This document shows, in pieces, positions 53,016 to 63,961 of a stretch of DNA of 64,000 bases (position 1 is the stretch's first letter; each line of letters opens with the position of its first letter). A model generated the notes under the pieces. That model ran no database searches. It was not told the origin of the DNA and saw nothing but the letters and a program-made list of their open reading frames with translations. The translations under genes were made by a program, and so were the position numbers. This DNA comes from Micropterix aruncella (taxonomy: Eukaryota > Arthropoda > Insecta > Lepidoptera > Micropterigidae): assembly GCA_944548615.1 (NCBI GenBank), contig OX155980.1, forward strand, positions 56,763,672-56,827,671, written 5' to 3'.

Positions 53016-54003
53016 TTTACACCGTACTTTTCAAAAGAAATTTATATTGGTTAGCTCACAATATCATTTCTAGAGTATTAAACAGATGATACTATACCCC
53101 CAAGAAAAAAAAACCCCTAAATATTAAATGCGGACCTAAAATATTAAACTTGATTTTTTTGTAAATGACAGATGTCTACTTTTCATCTTGCGGTACTTAC
53201 ATATACAATTAAATTCCTTGTATATATGAATAATATCACAACGAAGCTATCTATGTATTGTACAATGTACCAGTCATATTTTGCACAGTTTTTGTGAAGG
53301 ATGAATGAATCATATCAGAACTGCAACAATAATCGGCATCGAAATCGTAATCGGCGATTATTATTCTAAGTAATTGGAATCGGAATCGGTATCTAACTCA
53401 ATAATAGTTGCACCCCTATTTTTAATTAATTACTTTACTACCTAATAAATAATCCAGTCGTTAAAAAGGTTTACCTTGCAAAGGATGAGAAAGTTTTGCT
53501 TTTTGCCAGGGTTATTAATATTCGGCTATTGAATTGCGTTTTCGACTTCCCGACAACACCATTTTGAAAATCCTAAAATTTATTTCCCACAATAGATTTA
53601 TTTTTATTATTTTTTGTTATTATTTCGAAAAATAAAATTTACCGCAAAGGGCTATCAAATTCAGTAGGTAATATTATAAGTCGTGCAGGAGAAACAAATT
53701 AATTCCATAGCCATTGGCTAATCGCTGATTTAACTAAGCGAAAACGCCTGTATCTAGGGATGCTGATTGGACTATACATATTGCCGGTTATGAAGTTTTT
53801 AACACTCACACGCACACACTGTATTATTCCGTCATTCTCAGACTAGTTAGAAAGAAATTATCAATAATACCCAACACCAATAATTATCATAGTTATAGAG
53901 TGAAATACCCTTAGAGAATATTATAAAGGGAGTGGGGGGGGGGTACATCTCCACATTTACTTTTATTAATGTTATTTTTAACAGAAGACAAGTATTCTAC
54001 TTA
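53016..54003. other. Probable intron sequence, no gene seen
   Basis: AT-rich. 53330-53400 has reiterated 'aatcgg(c/a)atcg' motifs. Nothing recognised. Confidence 0.4.
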
Positions 54004-54004
54004 C

Positions 54005-54028
54005 AAGCGATGAAATGGCCTGCACTCC
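54005..54028 (-). other. Candidate 24-nt microexon of the host gene
   Basis: On the minus strand an acceptor CTTCATCCCAG|G is followed 24 bases later by a consensus donor CTT|GTAAGTAG. The 24 bases encode eight codons without a stop in the frame that joins the exon at 50204 in phase 0. An ATG 24 bases upstream is in the same frame, so the segment could also be an alternative first exon starting at 54052. Predicted only from splice motifs. Confidence 0.35.
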
Positions 54029-54521
54029 CTGGGATGAAGATGACCAAGTCATTGCAATGTGTCACTTAAGACATTTTACGATTTTTTCTCAATTCGTCCC
54101 AACTTCTCTCAACAACTTGTTCATTTTCTCAATTTGTTACCATCAGTCGATTTTTTTGCCGTGGGAAGTTGCACTTCTAACTATTACTTCTAAGAATTAG
54201 TAATTCATTGCAAACAATTTAATTCTTTGACAGTTTTAACCATTAATACAGAAAACAAATATATGTTTTTTAATTTTGTCTCATTTACACAATTAAAAAA
54301 ACATCCCGTGAACGAAGTTATTTTGTTTTTCCCTGGCCCTGAAACGCTTGGTTGTTGGCATGTACGAGGTCTATATATAGGTCTCACATATAGAGCGACG
54401 AATTGTATCAGTGGTTGCATTCAAACATGTCTCATAATTATTAAAAAAGAACTTACCCAATTAAATTATTGAATAGGTATTTATAAGACAATGCTTTTAA
54501 ATAAAACAAAAAACAACTAAC

Positions 54522-54600
54522 CTTGAGCTCGCTGATTTAGAATCCTCCGTTTTCTATATTCAGAGTCACTGTGTTTTTCCTCTCTATTCCGGACATCCTA
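54522..54600 (-). other. Candidate first exon of the host gene with short upstream ORF
   Basis: A minus-strand donor, CTCAAG|GTTAGT, lies at 54522/54521. Upstream of it an ATG at 54596 opens a 19-codon frame that ends at TAA (54539-54537). Five further codons reach the donor in the same frame, which would continue into the 50204 exon in phase 0. The sequence thus looks like a 5' UTR with an in-frame upstream ORF. Upstream sequence at 54700-54900 has moderate GC content and could hold the promoter. Confidence 0.35.
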
Positions 54601-55071
54601 CTATCTGCCGCATTAGTAAACTAGAACTAATCTAACCTCAAATAACTTATATCCTGAGTAAGACCTATCGTAAAACAAACTACAATACAACACACTTTAA
54701 ACAGATTGAAAAACAATAATATAATATCAAATAATATACAAATACGCACGTGAGCAGCGCGAAGAGCGTAAACGAGCGACAATAAGAACAAGCGAAGCGA
54801 ATGCGAAATGCCAACGACACAATAATAAATAAGGTTGGATGAGCAGCGAAGGCAATGCTATAAAGAGGCCGCTATGCAGGCAGTCTATATTTCCCAGTCA
54901 AACCTATGCGTTGAGCGCTTTGTTGCGTAGATCTGTATTTGATGGAGATGGATTGAGAGATGGATTGATAGATTGAAAGATATCTTACTGATATGTATTT
55001 CGGAAATCTGTCAATATTAATATAATTAAAATATTATCAAACTCAATGGTGAGACTCGATTTGATTCTACA
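54601..55071. other. Possible promoter region of the minus-strand host gene
   Basis: 54745-54890 is GC-richer than the surroundings and contains CACGTG (about 54747) and, on the minus strand, TTTATAGCATTG (about 54855). Nothing else recognised; promoter function is an inference from position. Confidence 0.3.
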
Positions 55072-55305
55072 AATCCTACTACTATTATAAACGCGAAAGT
55101 TTCTAAGAATGTATGTATGGATGTTTGTTACTCTTTCACGCAAAAACTACTGAATGGATTTTAATGAAACTTTACAATAATATAGCTTACACATCAGAAT
55201 AACACACAGGCTATAATTTATAAAGATATATAGTTTTCTATCATCATTATCACAATTTTCCATCACCACGCGGGTGAAACCGCGGGGCGCAGCTAGTAAT
55301 ACCTA
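55072..55305 (-). repeat. Common lepidopteran-type interspersed repeat
   Basis: 'actactattataaacgcgaa', 'atgtttgttactctttcacg', 'caaaaactactgaatggatt' and the end 'gggtgaaaccgcggggcgca' followed by 'gctagta' are the usual landmarks of a very abundant family, probably LINE 3' ends. About 230 bp. Confidence 0.75.
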
Positions 55306-55455
55306 TATTGTAATGTTGTATTACATAATTTCTTACAAATATTATTCTTTTGATTGGTAACAGAATTAGGAATTTCATTTATTCTAATTTAAATGTAATT
55401 AATGTTAATACTAATGAAATATAGTCTACACAACAACTATGTATTAGGTTTGAGA

Positions 55456-55460
55456 ATAAT
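55456..55460. repeat. Target duplication of BEL element, left
   Basis: ATAAT, repeated at 62954-62958. Confidence 0.9.
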
Positions 55461-55811
55461 TGTTCCCGCTCCGAAGCGAGACGATCGGAATAGTTCGGGA
55501 AATTTCGGACACACTCGCAATGCAAAACGGACGTTACCGCGGCAAGTTTTTCGAGCAATACGTATTCGACACGACAACGTAACGTGACTGCCGTCGTCCG
55601 CCGGTTCGTGCTCAAGTGCTCGCGCAATTCGCACAGTTCGTGTCAAAGTGCAAAAGAACAATTATTGGGGTGCATCGATCATCAGCATCAGCAGAATAGA
55701 TTAACCTCCAGTCTCATCACCGCACACATACAAGGTTAGAGTTCACCTATCTATACCATCTCTCTTCCACTCCCATCTCTACGTTGATGACATCACTTTC
55801 CGGCGAAATCA
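55461..55811 (+). repeat. BEL/Pao 5' LTR
   Basis: TGTTCCCGCT...GAAATCA, with the standard TG...CA ends. Matched by 62604-62953. Confidence 0.93.
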
Positions 55812-57280
55812 ATTTTGGTCATTCGAGCCGCTCTTTGAATCCGCGTCCTGTGGAAATACTCACTGCCACATTCATTATACCTATAACCCATACATTGTAT
55901 ACATCTCACAAGTACACTTTTATCATAATATAATTCGCATCTGAACATTTCTTAATAATACAAGCTAATAAAATCGTTCATTATATTCATAAATACATGC
56001 AAATGTAGGTACAATTTTCTCCGCACAATAATTATATTCATTCCTTTGATACGCTGTCGCTACGCCACAAATCACCGCCTACCTTCATGTTGTTAATATT
56101 TAATAATATTGGATACGCCGGATTTAAATATATATAAATTTCGCATTTAGTAAAACGGCTGCTGTATCGATATTAAATATGCCTGCGCGATTTACTGAAT
56201 TGGTTTCTAAATTCTCATTCCGATAGTGCATCTCCTTTTCCTATCCCCTCTCGTTAACTGAAGGAAAGAAGAAGCAGAACGTCGCCGGCGAGTCAGTCTA
56301 TCACCGATTGTGTTCGCTTCGATACCGCCCGCGAGACGTCCGCCGTCGCTGACCCGCTGTAACCCGCTTTTAAAACCCGCAAATAAGAACATTTAGTGGT
56401 CGTGAAATATATATATTTGACAATTAAATCATCGCCGCGCTGTGAAGTGACTTGAGAAGCTGATTTACGAAGCTGCAAACGGACATTTAATAAGGTAAAC
56501 GAGATCCCATTTTTTCCAAACTTTTCTATACCAAAGTACCGAAAAATACAGTTCACTAACCCTTTTATTCCCAAATTAAAATCCCCGCGCTACCAAATAT
56601 AATTATTTTGTTTTTTGCATCACTGTTTGAATGGAGAAATTTTGGAAATAGCACCATTACTTAATTTTTATTTCTCAGTACGGTTGACAAAACATAATAG
56701 AACATGTTTTTATTTGATTAGGTACTTATATACATACAGTATTACAAGGCCACACAGGATGTCCCGTAATATATTTTTTTATTTTTACATATTGAATTTC
56801 TTATTTTTATATCGCGATATACTCGTACCGACGTCCACTGGTGAATAGTAATGTTTTAACGGTGGATAGTAATGAATAGTACTAACTACAACGTGTAAAG
56901 AAAACATTCTTATACAGAATTTGCATCGTATTTGATACAAACTTTAACTTTAGTTTCCTTGATACAAACTCAAACTTTAACTTTCGACAAGAGGCCTGTT
57001 ACTAGTCGTAACAATACTTTTATTTAACTTCGATAAAAAGTGGGGTGTCATTTAATTATACATAGATCACTACATTAATTTTAATAGGGTGTGTTCATAC
57101 ACATTGATCGGATCTTTCCTCACGCTAAATAAAAGTCGTTCACATATTACTCAAACTACAACAGGTTGTAAAAAAAATAAAATATATGTATATTATATAC
57201 AGGTTGATCTTTTTCTGTGCATAACTTATACAGGTTGATATATTTTTTTTAATTGTGTTTTTTTTTTCATTACTTTTACA
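55812..57280 (+). other. BEL/Pao leader
   Basis: About 1.47 kb between LTR and gag. The first bases (ttttggtcattcgagcc) are where a primer binding site is expected, but I could not assign the tRNA. Contains a duplicated 'tatacaggttgat' at 57198-57241 just before gag. No gene recognised; unusually long for a leader, so it may hide an insertion. Confidence 0.55.
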
Positions 57281-58783
57281 ATGCCTACTAAATCTCAAGC
57301 TGCTAAGTTCCGCGAGACCCTTAAGGCTATTCTGCAACTCCGCGATATCAGGGTTGCCGTTGCTGTTGGCGAAACTACGAAATACTCAGTTACAGACTTC
57401 AATGCGCGTTTTTTAAAGTTAGAGAATTGGAGGTACAAGTTAGATGACGTCTACTATGAAATTTTAGACGATGAAGACCTAGACGATAAGTCAGAGACCA
57501 CCTACGCGGAAAACCACAGTAAAGCTGTGGAAGCTTATACTGAGATTTTGGTCGCACGGGAAAAAATCCGCGCAGTGCCTCAATCGATCCCAGCTCAGCC
57601 GTCCACTTCTGGTACAAACACAGCCGTACTACCTAAGATTGCGCTATCCGAATTCAGCTCCCAGGTCGAAGATTGGCCTTCATTTATTGCCATATTCCGG
57701 AGTCTCACTGATGGTATGGCCAACCTATCGGACGCTGTCAAGCTTCATTACATGCTCTGTTGCCTTTCCGGTGAGGCGTTAAAAATGGTGTCACACCTCC
57801 AGCTCACAAATGAGAGCTATTCCGTGGCGCTGGATATTCTAACCAGACGCTACGAGAATCGCCGGGTCCTCATAGACCGATTTGTGGACATTATCCTAAG
57901 TCTGCCCAATATACACACCCGCTCTGACATACGCTCACTCTTTTTAACACCACTTATTGCCGCCCAATCCGCTCTAAATAATCTCGACCTGCCCATGAAA
58001 GACAGCGACTACGTTTTCGTGTCAATTGTCGTGCGAAAACTTAAGGGCGAGCTTCGCACCCTTTTTGAGCGCAAGTACGGGTCGCGCCAAACTCTGCCAA
58101 CACTAAAACATTTGATCTCTTTTCTAGAGGAGCACGCGCGCTGTATAGAGACTGAGTGGTCAAGCCCAGCGCATGCCCAGTATACTCAGCACCAGCCACA
58201 ACCTGGCTTTTCTAGTAGGCAATCTCCTTCTCTTCTCTTCTCTTCTCAGCCTCCTCGAGGTTATCCTCTGCTTGGCTATCAGCAGTTCCGCCCCACTGCC
58301 CCGTTTCGTTCGCGTCCACAGTACACAAGGCCACAACCCACTCAGCAGAGGCCAGTCTACTCAGCTCAACCGACTGATGCATTACCAGCTCAGACTTCTC
58401 CCACCAACAACATGGCCTGCCCATATTGTAAGGACAGGGGGCACAGACTGATAGCTTGCCCGCAATATACCAACCAGCCGATCCAAGGTCGCTGGGATTT
58501 CATTAACGCTAGCAACCGCTGTAGACGCTATCTGGGGCCGCACTACGAAAATGAGTGCAAGTCCACGCGCGCCTGCAAGGAGTGTGAAAATGTGTCTAAC
58601 GGTGTCTCTCCGCCTACACAACCCTCCGCTCACCATCTAACCACACAACTCCGGGAACACCCAGCGCATTACTATCAACACTTCTCATCTCATACTACAC
58701 AAAGGGGGTCTACTCCCCATAAAAGACCGCCCAGTCACTCGAGCTCACCCAGTAGGTCTCGTGAGCATCGTCAACAGCTATGA
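57281..58783 (+). CDS. BEL/Pao gag (DUF1759) protein
   Basis: An intact 500-codon ORF from ATG, preceded by a T-rich stretch. Residues about 110-290 match the DUF1759 gag domain of BEL elements ('LPKIALSEF', 'EDWPSFIAIFRSL', 'LHYMLCCLSGEALKMV', 'LDILTRRYENRRVLIDRFVD'). A Gln/Pro-rich linker follows. The first zinc knuckle is C380-x2-C383-x4-H388-x4-C393. In the second (C414...H421...C426) the second Cys is Tyr417, so this knuckle is damaged. Gag packages the RNA (family knowledge). Pol follows after a stop, in a decayed state. Confidence 0.92.
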   Translation: MPTKSQAAKFRETLKAILQLRDIRVAVAVGETTKYSVTDFNARFLKLENWRYKLDDVYYEILDDEDLDDKSETTYAENHSKAVEAYTEILVAREKIRAVPQSIPAQPSTSGTNTAVLPKIALSEFSSQVEDWPSFIAIFRSLTDGMANLSDAVKLHYMLCCLSGEALKMVSHLQLTNESYSVALDILTRRYENRRVLIDRFVDIILSLPNIHTRSDIRSLFLTPLIAAQSALNNLDLPMKDSDYVFVSIVVRKLKGELRTLFERKYGSRQTLPTLKHLISFLEEHARCIETEWSSPAHAQYTQHQPQPGFSSRQSPSLLFSSQPPRGYPLLGYQQFRPTAPFRSRPQYTRPQPTQQRPVYSAQPTDALPAQTSPTNNMACPYCKDRGHRLIACPQYTNQPIQGRWDFINASNRCRRYLGPHYENECKSTRACKECENVSNGVSPPTQPSAHHLTTQLREHPAHYYQHFSSHTTQRGSTPHKRPPSHSSSPSRSREHRQQL

Positions 58784-59657
58784 CTATCTACGATAATCGA
58801 ACATAGCGAACCCAATGACGATCAGCACACACAATCACACTCAGCACATACACAAACATCTCATCCCCACTCCGCGATATCAGCACTACCAGAACACAAT
58901 TACGTAGAACAAAAAAATAGTTGTTACTCAGCACAAGGCCAAGATCAATTTAAAAATACATCAGTCTTATTGCCTACTGTCTTGCTAAAAATAGCAGATG
59001 TACATGGCACATTTCATTCGGCACGAGCCTTATTAGATTGCGGTAGCATGCTAACGCTAATCAAACAGCGGCTGGCTCGAATTTTGAACTTACCGTCAAA
59101 ATCGCAGGAGTTGGGAATCAGCACGCACAAGACTCAAACGCCTACATCACAATTGTATGTCGACCCACACATACATATACACCTACGATAACGGCTAAAG
59201 CACACGTATTAAAACCGTAACAGGATATCTACCCTTAGAAAAGGTTCCAGACATTACTCATGTGGTAGGCCAGCCACCGATTCCCTTAGCAGATCAGGGA
59301 TATCACACCCCAGCTCCTATCGATCTTTTATTAGGGTCAGACGTTCTCGGCCAGGTTTTGGACTGGACTAGGGTTTCGTTAGGCCGGGGGAAGCCCACAG
59401 CCTTTGGCACGATATTTGATTTCACATTAATAGGTCCCATAGAAGATCTGTACACTACACCCGAGAACCAGGTTAACTCTGCGCATATTATTTGCCCAGA
59501 AGTGGAACAATCCACTCATGACTCCGTAAGAGCCTTGAGAGGTTCTGGGGGTCAGAAGAGCCCCAACTTCATAGCGAAGTCAGCCCTTTACATGACCAGT
59601 GTGAGGAAATATTCCACACTTCAACCACTCGTGAACCATCAGGCCGATACATGGTGA
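58784..59657 (+). pseudogene. BEL/Pao protease region
   Basis: A plus frame at 58970-59191 has 'ARALLDCGSMLTLI', the retropepsin active site with Cys in place of the usual Ser/Thr after Asp. In a different frame, 59262-59657 has 'LADQGYHTPAPIDLLLGSDV', the second half of the BEL peptidase. The frame change lies near 59190-59260. Upstream (58784-58960) no clear domain is seen. Confidence 0.8.
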
Positions 59658-60297
59658 CTTTGCCATTCTTACGTAATGCACCAGCTTTAGGCAGCACCCA
59701 TGCGATTGCACTACGTAGGTTTCTTAATTTAGAAAAGAAACTACAATCAGATCCTCCCTTCCGCGCTAAATATATCGATTTCATGAGTGACTACCTCAAG
59801 ATGGGCCACATGTCGCCATGCCACCCAAGTACTTTTTCTCATAAGCCTCACTATCATATTCCTCATCATGGCATATTCAAATCAGGTTCAGACAAATTAC
59901 GCACTGTTTTGATGGCAGCTGTAAAAGCTCAAATGGCGTCAGCTTAAATGACTGCCTACACACAGGCCCAGCTCTTCAACAGGATATTGTTAATATTATT
60001 ATATCCTTTCGGACTCATCCCATAGTTTTCAGTACTGACATCCGTATGATGTTCAGAAACATACTCATACACCCCGATCACAGATGCTACCAAATCATTC
60101 TCTGGCGTTCTTCACCAGATCAGCCCTTGCTCACATATGCTCTAAATACCGTTACATATGGTCTGCGGTCCAGCCCTTATCATGCTATTCGTACCCTGCT
60201 CCAACTAGCGGACGATGAAGGTCATCTCTACCCTGGAGCTGCTCAGGTTCTGCGCAAGTCGATCTTCGTCGATGACATTTTGACGGGCCAGGATTAG
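59651..60297 (+). pseudogene. BEL/Pao reverse transcriptase region
   Basis: 59651-59925 reads 'LNLEKKLQSDPPFRAKYIDF' and 'HYHIPHHGIFKSGSDKLRTV'. A frame change near 59925 leads to 'STDIRMMFRNILIHPDHRCY' with the first catalytic Asp (the frame at 60046 begins after it), then 'TVTYGLRSSPYHAIRTL' and 'FVDDIL' with the YxDD-type Asp pair at about 60270. A stop TAG follows at 60295-60297. The catalytic residues are retained, but the reading frame is broken at least twice. Confidence 0.85.
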
Positions 60298-60327
60298 ATC
60301 AAAAAGGCCCAAGCACTCCAAACTGAA

Positions 60328-61612
60328 TTGATAAATCTACTTGCCTTAGGTGGCTTTCAGCTCAGTAAATGGACCTCAAACTCGCCCAAGCTTCTCGAAC
60401 GATTCCCAGAAGAGCAATGTGACATGCCTAAAGACTTCGACATCAGTCCGGACTCTAACTCAATCAAAGTATTAGGTATACAATGGATTCCTCAATCTGA
60501 CGAGTTCACCTTTCGCATTTCTCTTCCTCCACTAGGTCAAATTACAAAGCGATCCATACTCAGCACTGTAGCCTCACTTAATGACCCAAATGGTTGGGTC
60601 ACTCCTGTTATCTTCCGCGCAAAGCTTCTCTTACAGAAGTTGTGGCTTCTTAGACTGGGATGGGACGAACCCACTCCTACTGAAATTAGTAGAGAATGGC
60701 AACACATCTCACAAGATCTTCCTCAGCTCTCAAGCCTCCGATTACCTCGTCATATTTGCACAAATAAACTCACGTCTACTTACTCGCTTCACGGATTCGC
60801 AAATGCATCAGAATCTGGTTTCGGTGCTGTCATTTACCTTCATGAGCTCAATGCCAGTGGACATGTTAATGTACATCTCACTGTTGCCAAGTCAAGAGTA
60901 GCATCTATCAAGAATCGCCTCTCGATTCCTAAGTCCGAACTGGCTGCTGCAACACTCTTATCGCAGCTCATGATTCGCGTTTCAGCTCAGTTATCAACTC
61001 ATATCACTATCAAGGAGCACATCTGTTGGTCAGACAGTACCATTGTTCTAGCATGGCTCAATACGCCCCCTAACAGAGTGGTTAAGATAACATCTAGTTC
61101 GGTCAGCTCTACGTGGAGACATGTACCTACCAATCTCAATCTTGCAGACTGCGCAAGCAGGGGAATGTCCGCTCAATCTCTTTCATCTCACGATCTCTGG
61201 TGGTCTCCCAGTTGGCTCAAGGAACCGCCAGACACATGGCCTAAGAGGCCACCCGCTCTAGGCCATCAAAATTTACCAGGTCTTAAACCTAAATATATAC
61301 CAGCTCATGTAGCTATTCCTAGTGTATATATCGATCTGCTCACGCGGTTTAGTTCTCTCGATAAGCTCGTCGGAGTGACAGCTTGTATAAAACGATTTAT
61401 TCTCAACTGTAGGCACAGCCCAGGTGCACGGCGCTCTGGTCCATTGACAGTTAGTGAACGCAGTGAAGCTTACACTGCCATCCTGGCGCTGACACTTTAT
61501 ACGCTATTCTACGCCAGCAATTCTGGATACTCTCAGCGCGCCGTGTTTTCAGACACCGCGTATTTAAATGTATTAAATGCTTTCGATGTCGCGCTCAACC
61601 TAACCCCCCGTT
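60328..61612 (+). pseudogene. BEL/Pao RT connection and RNase H region
   Basis: A long open frame with 'GGFQLSKWTSNS', 'KVLGIQWIP', 'DPNGWVTPVIFRAKLLLQKLW', 'HGFANASESGFGAVIY' (usual H.FxDAS; Asp is Asn here), 'IPKSELAAATLL', 'CWSDSTIVLAWL' and 'NLNLADCASRG'. These are the BEL RNase H landmarks. The Asp-to-Asn change affects an active-site position. The frame then shows 'TPRLWLICQ' at its end, where the integrase zinc module should begin. Confidence 0.85.
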
Positions 61613-61613
61613 T

Positions 61614-62636
61614 ATGGCTGATCTGCCAGTAGACCGGGTTACACCTCAGCCAGTGTTTAGCCAAGTCACCACTGATTTTGCTGGCCCGTTCCTCATTAAA
61701 TCCAGCACATTACGAAATGCGTTACTAATTAAAGCATATTTTTGTATTTTCGTCTGCCTTTCAACAGAGGCGGTTCACTTGGAACCAGTCTCTTCACTCA
61801 GCACAGAAGCATTTTTCGCATCATTGCAACGTTTTGTCTCGCGACGTGGTACCCCTGTTCTCATTCGCTCGGATTGCGGCACAAATTATATAGGCGCTAG
61901 GAATCAGATTAGTGAAGTTCAGAGTTTTCTCGCTTCAAATAGTGATGCAATTACACACAAGCTCGCTTGTCAGCACATAACATGGTTACTGAACCCCCCA
62001 ACCGCAGCATGGATGGGTGCCCTTCACGAAATAGCTGTAAAATCCACTAAACAATTGCTTTATCGCGTGGTTGGTGAACAGCACCTTATCTATGAAGAAT
62101 TTTCCACACTTTTATCAAGAATTGAGTCTGTACTGAACTCGAGACCTCTATGTCCACTTTCGTCCGACCCGTCGGATTTTGAACCACTAACAGCCGGCCA
62201 TTTTATTATTGGCCGTCAGCTCAATGCTCTGCCCGAACCATCTTTTGATGATAGGCCATTATCTGCCTGTAGACGCTTTCAACTCATACAACCCCTCTCT
62301 CAGCGCTTTTGGGCTTTGTGGACCAAGTCCTACCTCACCACCCTACAAGTCCGCTCCAAATGGCTCACTCCTTCCTCCCCTCCTCAAATAGGTGAACTAG
62401 TCTTGATCAAAGGAGACAATCTGCCTCCGCTGCAATGGAGACTGGGAAGAATTACCCCCACATTGCCGGGAAATGATGGAGTGGTTCGTGTTGTCGACCT
62501 AGACACGGCCAACGGAAGCTTGCGGAGACCTGTACTCAGGATAGCCAGGTTGCCACTGGACCCAGCTCAAGAAGGCGGCTCAACCCGCCCCCGTTCCCCA
62601 AGATGTTCCCGCTCCGAAGCGAGACGATCGGAATAG
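61614..62636 (+). CDS. BEL/Pao integrase core and C-terminus, N-terminally deleted
   Basis: A 340-codon open frame. Core residues: Asp21 in 'TTDFAGPF', Asp87 in 'IRSDCGTNYIGA', Glu139 in 'GALHEIAVKSTKQL'. A C-terminal domain 'QIGELVLIKGDNLPPLQWRLG' and 'DGVVRVVDLDTANG' follows. The N-terminal HHCC zinc region is absent: RNase H sequence ends at 61610 and 'MADLPVDRVTP' begins at once, so an internal deletion removed the join. The ORF runs into the 3' LTR (from 62604). Confidence 0.85.
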   Translation: MADLPVDRVTPQPVFSQVTTDFAGPFLIKSSTLRNALLIKAYFCIFVCLSTEAVHLEPVSSLSTEAFFASLQRFVSRRGTPVLIRSDCGTNYIGARNQISEVQSFLASNSDAITHKLACQHITWLLNPPTAAWMGALHEIAVKSTKQLLYRVVGEQHLIYEEFSTLLSRIESVLNSRPLCPLSSDPSDFEPLTAGHFIIGRQLNALPEPSFDDRPLSACRRFQLIQPLSQRFWALWTKSYLTTLQVRSKWLTPSSPPQIGELVLIKGDNLPPLQWRLGRITPTLPGNDGVVRVVDLDTANGSLRRPVLRIARLPLDPAQEGGSTRPRSPRCSRSEARRSE

Positions 62637-62953
62637 TTCGGGAAATTTCGGACACACTCGCAATGCAAAACGGACGGTACCGCGGCAAGTTTTTCGAGCA
62701 GTAAGTATTCGACACGACAACGTAACGTAACTGCGCGCGTCCGCCGGTTCGTGCTCAAGTGCTCGCGCAATTCGCGCAGTTCGTGTCAAAGTGCAAAAGA
62801 ACAATTATCGGGGTGCATCGATCATCACATCAGCAGAATAGATTAACCTCCAGTCTCATCACCGCACACATACAGGGTTAGAGTTCACCTATCTATACCA
62901 TCTCTCTTCCACTTCCATCTCTACATTGATGACGTCACTTTCCGGCGAAATCA
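62604..62953 (+). repeat. BEL/Pao 3' LTR
   Basis: Matches 55461-55811 with about 13 differences, including a 3-bp deletion near 62828. Followed by ATAAT target duplication at 62954-62958. Confidence 0.93.
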
Positions 62954-62958
62954 ATAAT

Positions 62959-63379
62959 AAAAAAATGTTTTTGATGATGATGATGAGATTGCGATGGCGT
63001 GTTACAGACTAAGTGTTACGGATGGCGACTGTCAAATAGAGAGAGTGAAGTGCGCGGCATAAAGGAGTAAAAGCACTGCCTACTGAATCGCAAAACCTTG
63101 TACATATACATGATTTGGTTGTAATTGACACACAATTCGCGAGCTCCCGAGCACCCGCGAGACAACTCGGGATAAGCCACAGAGGAGAAGAATTGGTCTG
63201 GCGAGCGCCGCAGCCGCGTACACGCTTGCATTTTATTGGTATGACCTGCGCCGCTTGTATGATCTGCCCTATACGCTGATCAATAGGCACTGGTTATTTT
63301 AATATTACTATATCTTTTACATATTTTATTTTAATAAAAACATACAGCTTAACAATAATAAAATATAAACATTTTTTTT
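62959..63379. other. Intergenic, no gene seen
   Basis: 63020-63300 is moderately GC-rich and open on the minus strand for up to 93 codons, but no domain is recognised. AT-rich after that. Confidence 0.4.
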
Positions 63380-63961
63380 AAGCTATTGCATAGCTTTTAT
63401 CGCGGGCCTTAGGCCAGCGCGGCGACCGAATGAAGAAATTTCTTAACGAAAATTAATGATTTTAAACTGATAATTACGTCTAAACGAGTACTGCTTACGA
63501 TTCGAAAAAAATATATGTTAAACAAGAACATTTTCCTAATATTCTTAGCTTTGAAGTTTTTAGATTTTCTTTATATTACATAGTGTAATTAATTTGTGAA
63601 ATTAGGTCTAACTGAACACAAAAACGACTACTACGCAAATACTATCTGGCGTATTATTATGAAACCTGCACCATTTTAAAGATAATTTAATTATCTATCT
63701 TTTTATATACGATTTTTTTCGAATAATCCGGTTTTTTGCTTTATCGAATACAAAATTCGTGCGCGGCGCTCTATAGGAAGACGTTTAAATTATTCCGAGT
63801 CATTTGCTACCGCAGCCCCAAATGACTTGAAATAATTTCAACGATAGAGCGCAGTTATCTGATATCAGAAAAAATAAAATAAATAAATAATTATAAATGC
63901 ATAAGTTGTTAAAAATGCTATGCAATAGCTTTACCGCGGCAGTCCCCGAGTGCCACACGTA
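63380..63961 (-). repeat. PAL repeat copy G
   Basis: Same orientation and ends as B, C, E and F. The internal hairpin (about 63770-63850) is partly eroded on one arm. Flanked by T-runs. The last 39 bases of the window hold nothing recognisable. Confidence 0.87.

Larger units (their letters stand above)
55461..62953 (+). mobile_element. BEL/Pao LTR retrotransposon, complete but inactivated
   Basis: 351-bp and 350-bp LTRs, a 5-bp duplication ATAAT at both ends, gag with DUF1759, then protease, RT, RNase H and integrase pieces in the usual order. By eye the LTRs differ at about 13 positions (roughly 4%), so the insertion is older than the Gypsy copy. Pol has several stops and frame changes and lacks the zinc-binding start of integrase. 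No envelope ORF is present. Confidence 0.95.

Noticed and set aside
55379..55661. Two minus-strand open frames repeated at 62567-62804
   Set aside because: They are the reverse strand of the BEL LTRs, which explains their duplication.
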